Assembly (NCBI RefSeq): GCF_019423705.1
Contig: NZ_JAHZAX010000001.1
Location: 251,998-315,997, forward strand
Source of the DNA: Ruminococcus sp.
Lineage (GTDB): Bacteria > Bacillota > Clostridia > Oscillospirales > Ruminococcaceae
Direction of reading: 5' to 3'
DNA: 64,000 nucleotides
Both the position numbers and the translations under genes were made by a program. Positions 25,984-34,311 of the stretch are shown here, piece after piece (the stretch's first letter is position 1; the number at the start of each line of letters is the position of its first letter). Under the pieces are notes generated by a model, which was not told where the DNA came from, did not search any database, and worked only from the letters and a program-made list of their open reading frames with translations.

Positions 25984-27594
25984 GTGTCGAGAAATAAACT
26001 CTCTATAAAAAGAATACTCTCTGCGGCACTTGCGGCAGGCATAGCGCTGACTATGACAACGGCTGCTTTCGCAGATGAGCCTTATACAGCCTACAACTAC
26101 GATTACTGGGACGATGCGATCCCTTCGCAGAGTGCTTACAGAGTCGGCAAGACTGTAACGGGTGCTGATATGGGTCTTGACAGGCTTTCCGATAAGGACG
26201 ACGCTCTTTATGTGAGCGATGACGCTCCTGCAAAGCTTTCAGACGCAAAAGACCTTTATTATGATGAAGACAGCGAATCCTTCTGGGTTTGCGATTCCGG
26301 CAACAACAGAATTTTAAGACTTGACTCAGACCTCAAAGTAATAGGTTGCTTCACAGGTTTTGAGGGTCAGACAGAGATATCAGTCGGCGAGGACGGAAAG
26401 TCAACTTTCCTCAATCCTAATGGTATCTACGTTAAAAAGAGCATTTTTGACGACCAGCTCTATGTTTATATCGCTGATACAGACAATTCAAGAGCTGTTA
26501 AGTGTACAGTTGAGTCGCCAACAGAGATGAAGCTTGTGCAGGAATACACAAAGCCTGATACAGAGCTTTATGATTCCGAAACATTCAACCCTTCAAAGAT
26601 CCTTGCAGATAAGGCTGAGAACATCTACGTTGTTTGTAAATCAGTCAACACAGGTTCAGTTCAGTTCAACAAGGACGGAGAGTTCCAGGGATTCTACGGT
26701 GCGAACCGAGTTGAAGTTACAGCTGCGGTAATCGCTCAGAAGCTTTGGAGAAAGATCGCTTCTAACGAGCAGATCTCAGCTATGACAAGAAACGTTCCTG
26801 TTGAGTATGCAAACTTCGATATTGATAACGATGGATTCATCTACACCGTTACTGAGGCTGCTAATACTACAACGGACGCTGTTAAAAAGTTGAACCCTGC
26901 GGGTTACAACATCTGGGATAATGCCGTAGGTGACAAGTATTCATTCGGTGATGTTTCTTCCGAATACGACTCAACAACAAACAAGACTTACAAGTGCAGA
27001 CTTACGGATATTTGTATCTCTGACAACGGAATGATCAACGTTCTTGACTATGAGAACGGCAGAGTGTTCCAGTATGACAAGCTTTGTAATCTTCTTTGTA
27101 TCTTCGGTACAAAGAACTCCACTTCCGACCAGGCCGGAAGCTTCCTTGGCCCTAACGCTATCGAGGCAAGAGGCACAGAGGTATATATCCTCGACGGAAC
27201 AAAGAACGACATCACGATCTACACCGAGACAACTTTCGGAAGCATAGTTCACGACGCAGTTCTTCTCTATGACGAGGGTCGTTATTCCGAGGCTAGAAGC
27301 ACTTGGGAAGAAGTTGTAAAGAGAGACGGCGGCTATGCAATGGCATACGTTGGTCTCGGCAAGGCTGCCCTTAACGACGGCGAGTACACAAAGGCTCTTG
27401 ATTACTTCAAGACCGCTTACGATCAGGACGATTACGACAAGGCGTTCAAGTACGCAAGAGAAGAATGGCTCAGAGATAACTTCACAGCTATTATGATAGT
27501 TATTATTGTGCTCATCGTTCTCCTCATCGTGAAGGCTGTTCTCAAGAAAAAGGGCATAAAGCTGATCAAGCGCAAGAAGAAGGAGGGAGAATAA
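25984..27594 (+). CDS. Secreted, membrane-anchored NHL-repeat/TPR protein
   Basis: This 536-residue protein starts with GTG at 25984 (AAAGGTGATAAGTA upstream). A signal peptide (AAFA|DE) is followed by a beta-propeller with NHL-type blades (FWVCDSGNNRILRLDSDLK, YIADTDNSRAVKC, NVLDYENGRVFQYD). Two TPR-like units follow (about 425-490, YDEGRYSEARSTWEEVV), then a C-terminal membrane segment (about 503-522) and a Lys-rich tail. The propeller thus faces outside. It probably binds glycans or partner proteins; no catalytic motif is seen. It is part of the sugar operon, 40 bases after the permease. Confidence 0.78.
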   Translation: MSRNKLSIKRILSAALAAGIALTMTTAAFADEPYTAYNYDYWDDAIPSQSAYRVGKTVTGADMGLDRLSDKDDALYVSDDAPAKLSDAKDLYYDEDSESFWVCDSGNNRILRLDSDLKVIGCFTGFEGQTEISVGEDGKSTFLNPNGIYVKKSIFDDQLYVYIADTDNSRAVKCTVESPTEMKLVQEYTKPDTELYDSETFNPSKILADKAENIYVVCKSVNTGSVQFNKDGEFQGFYGANRVEVTAAVIAQKLWRKIASNEQISAMTRNVPVEYANFDIDNDGFIYTVTEAANTTTDAVKKLNPAGYNIWDNAVGDKYSFGDVSSEYDSTTNKTYKCRLTDICISDNGMINVLDYENGRVFQYDKLCNLLCIFGTKNSTSDQAGSFLGPNAIEARGTEVYILDGTKNDITIYTETTFGSIVHDAVLLYDEGRYSEARSTWEEVVKRDGGYAMAYVGLGKAALNDGEYTKALDYFKTAYDQDDYDKAFKYAREEWLRDNFTAIMIVIIVLIVLLIVKAVLKKKGIKLIKRKKKEGE

Positions 27595-27595
27595 T

Positions 27596-28225
27596 ATGTA
27601 TGAGTTTACTCCGGTAGGCTGGCTGAAGCATTGTATCTTCCACCCAGTCGAAGGCTTTGAGGACTTGAGATGGAAAAAGCAAGGCTCAATAAAGATCTCA
27701 ATGCTGATCGTTCTCTTCCTCTTTATCGCAATGGTCGTTGACAGACAGCTCACAGGCTTCCAGTTCAACGACAGCTACGTAAAGGTATTCAACGTTGTAC
27801 CGCTTATCGTGCAGTCAGTCGTTTACTTCTTCACTTGGGTAATCGGCAACTGGGCGATCTGTACGCTCCTCGATGGTGAAGGTACTCTCAAGAAGATATG
27901 CATTTATTCGGCATATGCTCTTGTCCCTTACATCGTTTGCACATTTATCGCTGTTATCTTCTCGAACGTCCTCGTTCAGGACGAGTCGATCTGGATCACA
28001 GCTATCCAGTATCTTGGTATCGGCTGGTCTGTTATCCTTATGATACAGGCTATGAGAGCCGCTCACCAGTATTCATTCGGCAAAACACTTGCTTCAATTA
28101 TCGGCACGCTGATCGCAATGCTCCTTATACTGTTCCTTGCGATCCTGCTCCTTTCATTGTTCCAGCAGGTATACGTATTCGGTTACTCAGTTTATACTGA
28201 GATAATGTACAGGATCAGAGGCTAA
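27596..28225 (+). CDS. YIP1 family membrane protein
   Basis: This 209-residue protein has five predicted membrane segments and a short aromatic N-terminus (EFTPVGWLKHCIFHPVEGFE). The layout matches YIP1-domain proteins, whose bacterial role is unknown. The ATG at 27596 is one base after the previous stop, with AAGGAGGGAG upstream. Co-occurrence with the NHL/TPR and DUF5696 genes suggests a joint membrane assembly linked to sugar uptake. Confidence 0.72.
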   Translation: MYEFTPVGWLKHCIFHPVEGFEDLRWKKQGSIKISMLIVLFLFIAMVVDRQLTGFQFNDSYVKVFNVVPLIVQSVVYFFTWVIGNWAICTLLDGEGTLKKICIYSAYALVPYIVCTFIAVIFSNVLVQDESIWITAIQYLGIGWSVILMIQAMRAAHQYSFGKTLASIIGTLIAMLLILFLAILLLSLFQQVYVFGYSVYTEIMYRIRG

Positions 28226-28251
28226 AACAGAAACGGTGGTGTAAATAATAA

Positions 28252-30690
28252 ATGCATAACAAAAGTTATAAGAAAGCAATTGTCTTTGCGCTTTGCCTTA
28301 CAATGCTGATGCCTCTGGGTTCTATGGTGGTTTCTTCAACGGACGAAAGTTCAAGCGCTGCTGACACGAACGAGGCTGTTACAACCGCTGACGAGAGCGG
28401 CGATAAGGCTGTGGATGATTCTTCAGACGCTGACGCAGAAGATGCGGATGCAGATTCAGAGGATAAAAAGGACACGGCTTCTAAGAAGGACGATGAGGTT
28501 CAGCCTATCACAGATGAAGAAGCGTTGGCAATGTGCGAGAAGATCGCTGAAAAGGGCGACCTCCAGCTTTATCTGGATGAAGAGAACGAGAGACTTTGTC
28601 TTTACGTTAAGTCCACAGGCAAGTATTGGTGGAGCTCACCTATAAACGTTGAGGCAGATCAGACTATTATCGACTCAACAAAGGGTTCGTCAATGAAGAA
28701 CGCTCAGAGAAAGCAGATCGCTTCCAGCGTTGCTATCAGAGTCGGCGACCTTAGACAGGAGAAGAGAACTGAGTCTCCTGCTCCTGTTTACTCAAACAAG
28801 GCAAGAGTAAAGTGGCAGACAGAAACAGACGGCGTTGTTGCTACATACGCTTATAGCACAGAGGGCGTTACGCTCAAGGTACATTATGTTCTTGAAGAAG
28901 ACAACCTCTACATCTACTGCGACAGCGACGAGATCGAAGAGAAGAACACTTCTCAGGTAGACGGCAAGGTGCTCACAAAGCTTGAGCTCACACCGAACTT
29001 CGGTGCGGCTGATTCCGAGGCGGAAGGTTATATGATCGTTCCGGACGGAAGCGGCGCTGTTATCAACTACAACAACGGCAAGACAGATTATGCTGACTAT
29101 GCTCAGCAGGTATTCGGCAGAGATTATACGGCTGTTCCTATCACAGCTCCGAGAACGACTCAGCAGGCTTATATGCCTGTACTGGCAACAGTAAGCGGTT
29201 CAGAGGGACTGGTTTGCGTGGCTTCTGACGGCGAGTCAAATGTTTACGCTCACGCACAGGTCAGCGGACAGGAAAAACAGGCTTATAACAGCTGCTACTT
29301 CGAGTTTGAAACAAGAAGCTCCGACTCATTCTTTATGAACGGTGATAACTCGAACAAGATCACAGTATTCGAGAAGAACGGTATCAAGACCGAGAGATTT
29401 GGCGTTCGTTACTACCCAGTAAGCGGCGACAACGGCGAGGATCTTAATTACGCTGACTGCGCAGCGGTTTACAGAGATTACCTTATCAATCAGAAGGGTC
29501 TCACAGCTAAGGCTGAGGCAAACAAGAATGACCTTTACGTTGACCTCTTCGGCGGCGTTATGAAGGACACTTCTATCCTTGGTATCCCATTCAACCTCAA
29601 GACTGAGATCACAGGATTTGACCAGGCTTCCGAGATCCTTGACACACTCAAGGAAAACGGCGTTGACACAGTTACAGTAAACTACAACGACTGGACAAAC
29701 GATTCTATCAAGAACAAGATCTCCACAGAGGTCTCTCCTTCGGGAACGCTCGGCGGATCAAAGGATTTTGACGCTCTCCTTTCTAAGGACGAGAACATCA
29801 AGGTAGTTCCTTCGATGAACAACTTCCAGATGGACAGCGGTTCTTGGGGTTACATGACTCTCACAAGTACAGCGATCAGAGTTTCAAACGCTTACTCAAG
29901 ACAGTCATCTTACAGCCCTGCGTTCGGTGTTGCTGAAAAGGGCGTTTCACCTGCTCTTCTCACTCCGAACAAGTATTCAAACGTATTCTCCGAAATGCTT
30001 GAGAGCTACACATCTGAGAATGTGTCGGCTATCGGCTTTGGCGATTATTCAACAAGACTTGTTTCCGACTATTCAAAGAAGGATCCTTCAAGCAGAAGCA
30101 AGACGATGAACACCATCGTTGACGGATATAAGGAAGCAAGCGAAAAGATCGGCACAGTTTTGGCTGACGGCGCTAACTCCTACGTTCTGCCTTATGTAAC
30201 GAACGTTTCAAACGTTCCTGTTTCATCAAGCGGATTCAACGTAACAGATTATGATATCCCGTTCTATCAGATGGTAATTCACGGATATATCAATTATTCT
30301 TCAACACCTATCAATAAGAACTCAAATTCAGATGAAACATTCCTGCTTTCGCTGGCTTCGGGTTCACAGATCCATTACGATCTGACTTATGCTGATTCTG
30401 ATACGCTTCAGGATACAGATTATGACGATCTGTACTACTCCAACTACGCAGGCTGGACAGGTCTTGCAGCTAATCAGTACAAGGCAGCACAGAACATTCT
30501 TTCAGCAGTTTCTGATTATACTATCACAAAGTATGAGCTCAGCGACGACAAGAACGTTCTTACAACAACTTATTCAAAGGACGGCGCTTCCGATGTCGTT
30601 ATCAGCGTTGATAAGGCAAAGGGTACAGCTACCGTCGGCACAGAGGTCTATGACCTTGCAGATTGCATAGAAGGAGGTTTGGCAGAATAA
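28252..30690 (+). CDS. DUF5696-type secreted protein, glycosidase-like
   Basis: This 812-residue protein has a signal sequence or anchor (about 8-26) and a long Asp/Glu/Ser-rich stretch (about 30-85). The large domain that follows includes EENERLCLYVKSTGKYWWS, MIVPDGSGAVINYNNGKTDY and a barrel-like region near FGDYSTRLVSDYSKK. These match the DUF5696 family found beside sugar ABC genes in Firmicutes. The barrel character hints at a glycoside hydrolase relation, but no catalytic residues can be named. Its stop overlaps the next start by one base (TAATG). Confidence 0.72.
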   Translation: MHNKSYKKAIVFALCLTMLMPLGSMVVSSTDESSSAADTNEAVTTADESGDKAVDDSSDADAEDADADSEDKKDTASKKDDEVQPITDEEALAMCEKIAEKGDLQLYLDEENERLCLYVKSTGKYWWSSPINVEADQTIIDSTKGSSMKNAQRKQIASSVAIRVGDLRQEKRTESPAPVYSNKARVKWQTETDGVVATYAYSTEGVTLKVHYVLEEDNLYIYCDSDEIEEKNTSQVDGKVLTKLELTPNFGAADSEAEGYMIVPDGSGAVINYNNGKTDYADYAQQVFGRDYTAVPITAPRTTQQAYMPVLATVSGSEGLVCVASDGESNVYAHAQVSGQEKQAYNSCYFEFETRSSDSFFMNGDNSNKITVFEKNGIKTERFGVRYYPVSGDNGEDLNYADCAAVYRDYLINQKGLTAKAEANKNDLYVDLFGGVMKDTSILGIPFNLKTEITGFDQASEILDTLKENGVDTVTVNYNDWTNDSIKNKISTEVSPSGTLGGSKDFDALLSKDENIKVVPSMNNFQMDSGSWGYMTLTSTAIRVSNAYSRQSSYSPAFGVAEKGVSPALLTPNKYSNVFSEMLESYTSENVSAIGFGDYSTRLVSDYSKKDPSSRSKTMNTIVDGYKEASEKIGTVLADGANSYVLPYVTNVSNVPVSSSGFNVTDYDIPFYQMVIHGYINYSSTPINKNSNSDETFLLSLASGSQIHYDLTYADSDTLQDTDYDDLYYSNYAGWTGLAANQYKAAQNILSAVSDYTITKYELSDDKNVLTTTYSKDGASDVVISVDKAKGTATVGTEVYDLADCIEGGLAE

Positions 30691-31787
30691 TGAGCGAAGA
30701 AATGAAAAACACTCCTGAAGAGATCGAAGCTGTTAAGGCGGAAGATCTTGAAAATACAGTCGAAAAGGAAGAAGAGACCGAGGCTGTTATCACAGAGGCT
30801 ATGACAGAAGAGACTTCCGTTGAAGAGACTACTGTCGAGGACGCCGTTGCAGAGGCTGCTGCGGCAGCTCCTGCGATAAAGGAAAAGAAGCACAGACTTT
30901 CTTATGAGAGAAGAAAAGGCCTTTACGGCTACGGATTTATCGCTATTTGGGCGCTGGGTTCAATTTACTTCTTCATCATACCGCTTATCGAGTCGCTTAT
31001 CTATTCATTCAACAATACTGAGGTAACCCAGGGCGGAATGAAGATGAAGTTCATCGGCTGGCAGAACTACATCAACGCCTTCAGAAAAGATCAGGATTAC
31101 TCAAAGGCACTTGTGTCAATGATCGAGAACACAGTTCTGAGAACGCCTCTGATCCTTATATTCTCTATCTTCATTGCGGTTATCCTTAACCAGAAGTTCA
31201 GAGGAAGAACTTTCGCAAGAGCCGTATTCTTCCTTCCTGTTATCATCGCAACAGGTCCTGTTATCGACATCATCAACGGTAATATGAGCACGGGTGGTTA
31301 TGCAGGCGGTTCTGAGCAGTTCAGCTCAATGTTCGAGGCTGACCTTGTTGACCAGCTCCTCAACTTCCTTGGTATCTACAACATCAGCGATAAGCTGACA
31401 GTGATCATAAGCTCGCTGACGACAGATATCCTGAACCTTGTTTGGAACTCAGGTATCCAGATCTTGCTGATACTTTCAGCACTTCAGGGCATTCCGCTTT
31501 CTGCAAAGGAAGCAGCTCAGATCGAGGGTGCAACAGCTTGGGAGTTCTTCTGGAAAGTTACGATCCCTTACATCAGCCCTATGATCCTTTCCAGCGTAGT
31601 TTATACTATCGTTGACTCATTCGTTGATCCACAGAACGAAGTAATGACGATCGTACTTAATAAGGCAAGCAACTGGGAGCACGGCTACTCAGCGGCAATG
31701 GCTTGGGCATACTTCCTTATCGTAGCGGTATTCCTTGCGATAGTTGTAGCGCTTGTTAATAAGTTCGTTTACTATGAAGTAGAATAA
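30690..31787 (+). CDS. Sugar ABC transporter permease with long acidic N-terminus, pair 2
   Basis: This is a 365-residue permease. The ATG at 30690 is chosen because AAGGAGG lies 12 bases upstream and the longer frame (from 30663) runs through it. The first ~70 residues are mostly Glu, Thr and Ala and form a disordered cytoplasmic tail, which is unusual for CUT1 permeases. Six membrane segments follow, with the EAA loop KEAAQIEGATAWEFFWKVTIP. It is the MalF-like partner of the next gene. Confidence 0.88.
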   Translation: MSEEMKNTPEEIEAVKAEDLENTVEKEEETEAVITEAMTEETSVEETTVEDAVAEAAAAAPAIKEKKHRLSYERRKGLYGYGFIAIWALGSIYFFIIPLIESLIYSFNNTEVTQGGMKMKFIGWQNYINAFRKDQDYSKALVSMIENTVLRTPLILIFSIFIAVILNQKFRGRTFARAVFFLPVIIATGPVIDIINGNMSTGGYAGGSEQFSSMFEADLVDQLLNFLGIYNISDKLTVIISSLTTDILNLVWNSGIQILLILSALQGIPLSAKEAAQIEGATAWEFFWKVTIPYISPMILSSVVYTIVDSFVDPQNEVMTIVLNKASNWEHGYSAAMAWAYFLIVAVFLAIVVALVNKFVYYEVE

Positions 31788-31799
31788 GGGGGGATCTAA

Positions 31800-32849
31800 G
31801 TGGCAACTAAAAAAGAAGAAAAAGAGTTCGAAAAAGAACGAAAGGCTGCTATTAAAGCCCGTTATAAGAAGATGAAGGAAGAGGGTCTTGAGAATTATCT
31901 CACCCCTGAGCAGATCAGCTATAACAGAAGAAGAAGAGCGATCGGAATGGTTTGGCCATTCTTTAGATTTCTCATTCTCTTCGGTCTGTGCTTTGTCGTT
32001 CTTTATCCTTTGATATTTATGCTTTCAACAGCATTCAGACCTAACGATCAGATGAACGACCCATCAGTTGTATGGATCCCTAAGAGCTTCACGATGGACA
32101 ACATCAAGGACGTTTGGGGCGTTATGAAGTTCGACACGACTGTTGTAAATACAGTTATCCTCAACCTCGTGGCTTCTGTGCTCCAGGTTATCACCTGCGC
32201 AGTTACAGGCTACGGTTTCGCAAGATTTAAGTTCAAGGGCAAGAGTATTCTGTTCGGTATCGTTATCCTTATGATCATCGTACCACCACAGATCACATCT
32301 ATCCCACTTTACTTGCAGTACGCTTACTTTAAGCCTGAGTGGCTCGCTAGAGTATTCACACTCGGCAAGTCAACATCGCTTATCAACAGCGGTTGGACAA
32401 TGTATCTTCCTGCATTGTTCGCAAACGGACTCCGTGCAGGTCTCTTCATCTTCATCTTCCGTCAGTTCTTCAGAGGACTGCCTAAGGAACTTGAGGACGC
32501 TGCTTACCTCGACGGCTGCAGCCCATTGAAGACATTCCTTGTTATTATGTGTCCTAACGCAAAGTCTTCGTTCCTGACAGTATTCCTGTTCTCCATCGTT
32601 TGGTATTGGAACGACTACTATGTATCATCTTCATTCTTCACACAGAACGACACAGTCGCTCTTATGCTGAAGAACCTGAACACAAACCTTACTCAGCAGC
32701 TCTTCGACGGACAGGCAGTATCTGTAAGACAGATCATTGTTTGGCTTGAAGCAGGTTGTCTGTTGTCTATCACACCTATCCTTGTTATGTACATCTTCCT
32801 TCAGAGATACTTCATCGAGGGTGTTGAAAGATCGGGTCTTGCAAACTAA
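31800..32849 (+). CDS. Sugar ABC transporter permease (MalG-like), pair 2
   Basis: This 349-residue protein starts with GTG at 31800 after AAGGGGGGAT. A long charged N-terminal segment (about 55 residues, KKEEKEFEKERKAAIKARYK) precedes six membrane segments; the EAA loop reads LEDAAYLDGCSPLKTFLVIMCP. It closes the sugar operon and is followed by a strong terminator. No separate binding protein belongs to this pair, so the one at 21100-24066 may serve both pairs. Confidence 0.88.
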   Translation: MATKKEEKEFEKERKAAIKARYKKMKEEGLENYLTPEQISYNRRRRAIGMVWPFFRFLILFGLCFVVLYPLIFMLSTAFRPNDQMNDPSVVWIPKSFTMDNIKDVWGVMKFDTTVVNTVILNLVASVLQVITCAVTGYGFARFKFKGKSILFGIVILMIIVPPQITSIPLYLQYAYFKPEWLARVFTLGKSTSLINSGWTMYLPALFANGLRAGLFIFIFRQFFRGLPKELEDAAYLDGCSPLKTFLVIMCPNAKSSFLTVFLFSIVWYWNDYYVSSSFFTQNDTVALMLKNLNTNLTQQLFDGQAVSVRQIIVWLEAGCLLSITPILVMYIFLQRYFIEGVERSGLAN

Positions 32850-32878
32850 TTTCGGTTTTGCAAACTAAAAAGTGTTAT

Positions 32879-32913
32879 CAAAAGTCCTGTACTTTGGTGC
32901 AGGACTTTTTTTG
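32879..32913 (+). terminator. Terminator of the sugar operon
   Basis: AAAAGTCCTG(T)ACTTTGGT(G)CAGGACTTTT followed by seven T. The gap to the next gene (to 33160) is AT-rich; a TATAAT-like -10 lies at 33074-33079 without a good -35. Confidence 0.88.
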
Positions 32914-33160
32914 CGCTTAAATACGTAATTTGATGAATTGATGAGGCTTTATGTTCAAGCTTTTAAGACTTATGAAATTTGTACACATTTATAAGCGGCG
33001 TATTGTGCATATTGTCACGAAATCGCAGGTTAATTTAGTACAATCGTATATAGAAAAAGCGGCGATTTTTTGGTATAATTAATTTGATATAGTATCGAAA
33101 TTAACGAAACTGATCAAAACCACAATATCCACGAAAATCTATTCTGTTAGGAGTCAGATT

Positions 33161-34264
33161 ATGAGCATAAACAGAGATAACAGCATAAACCATACAAAGC
33201 AAACAAACACAAACAGAAGATCAAGGTTAGGAAAAAAGTTCGGGGCGGCTGTATTGGCGGCGGCAATGTGCCTTTCCGCTGGGGGCTGCTATCTTTTGCC
33301 CGACGAGGAGGAAGTGCTTGACGCACCCACAGTCAAGGCAAGCGACGTGAGCTATTCCACAGTTACGGCAAAGAAGAAAGATCTTGAAAAGAAGATCGTT
33401 GCCACAGGCACGGTCACTGCGGAAAATCAGTACACGCTTTCTTATGAAAAGCAGAGCGGTACAGTTTCAAAGTTTTACGTTAAGGCAGGCGACGCTGTGA
33501 AGGCAGGCGACGTTATTTGTGACCTCGATACATACGATCTTGATTATCAGATCGAGGAGAAAGAGCTTTACCTTGAAAAGGCAAGACTCAATGTTGATAT
33601 CATCTACGAGGGCGGCGGAACGCAGGCGCAGATAGATTCGGCCTATGTTGACGTGCAGCTGTTGGAAAGAGAGCTTGAAAAGCTCAAAGAGCAGAAAGAG
33701 GACGCAAGCCTTAAATCCCCTATCGACGGCATTGTGTCGTCACTTTCGGACGTGCGCACAGGCGACAGCGTCAACCCGGGTCAGACTATCGCTACTGTTA
33801 TAGATACCTCGGCGCTTTATATAGCTATCAAGCCCGACGATCTTACGCAGTATGATATCGGCACAGAGGTGCAGATCAGGATAAACGAGGATTACTATGA
33901 CGGCGTTGTGTTTATGACCCCGAAAAAGCTTGCGGATTATCAGCAGGAGCAGAAAGAGGATCACAACAATGTTGACGACACGGGAATAGATTACGAGACC
34001 GACACCATTTATGTTCAGTTCAAGGACACGCCCCCTGCGGAGGCCGTTGGTCAGCTTGCGGACACGATACTTGTGCTTGACAGCGTAAAGGACGCTATCG
34101 TTATCTCAAACAACCTTATAAAGAAAGTTGACGGCGAAAAGGTGGTCTATGTGCTCAAAAACGGCGAAAAGACTGCCGTGACTGTTGAGACAGGCCTTTC
34201 GACAGGTTCGCAGACGGAGATAACCTCGGGCATTTCAGAGGGCGACGAGATAATCATAAGATAA
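33161..34264 (+). CDS. Lipoprotein membrane-fusion/adaptor protein (HlyD/MacA-like)
   Basis: This 367-residue protein begins with a basic, Asn-rich 35-residue stretch, then a lipoprotein signal ending LSAGGC, so Cys45 or thereabouts would be lipidated. The domains are a barrel-sandwich half (GTVSKFYVKAGDAVKAGDVI), a helical hairpin (EEKELYLEKARLNVD..LLERELEKLKEQK), the second lipoyl half (LKSPIDGIVSSLSDVRTGDSVNPGQTIA) and beta-barrel strands to the end. AGGAG lies 7 bases upstream of the ATG. Such adaptors work with an FtsX-type permease and a MacB-type ATPase; the permease follows directly and the ATPases lie at 19.2-20.8 kb. Confidence 0.87.
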   Translation: MSINRDNSINHTKQTNTNRRSRLGKKFGAAVLAAAMCLSAGGCYLLPDEEEVLDAPTVKASDVSYSTVTAKKKDLEKKIVATGTVTAENQYTLSYEKQSGTVSKFYVKAGDAVKAGDVICDLDTYDLDYQIEEKELYLEKARLNVDIIYEGGGTQAQIDSAYVDVQLLERELEKLKEQKEDASLKSPIDGIVSSLSDVRTGDSVNPGQTIATVIDTSALYIAIKPDDLTQYDIGTEVQIRINEDYYDGVVFMTPKKLADYQQEQKEDHNNVDDTGIDYETDTIYVQFKDTPPAEAVGQLADTILVLDSVKDAIVISNNLIKKVDGEKVVYVLKNGEKTAVTVETGLSTGSQTEITSGISEGDEIIIR

Positions 34265-34311
34265 TAGTTGAAGTCAAAAATATTAGCAAATTCTGAAAGG
34301 ACAAGTAATAA

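Noticed and set aside
26971..27768. 265-codon minus-strand frame
   Set aside because: Antisense to the NHL/TPR and YIP1 genes, with no start signal and no recognised domain.
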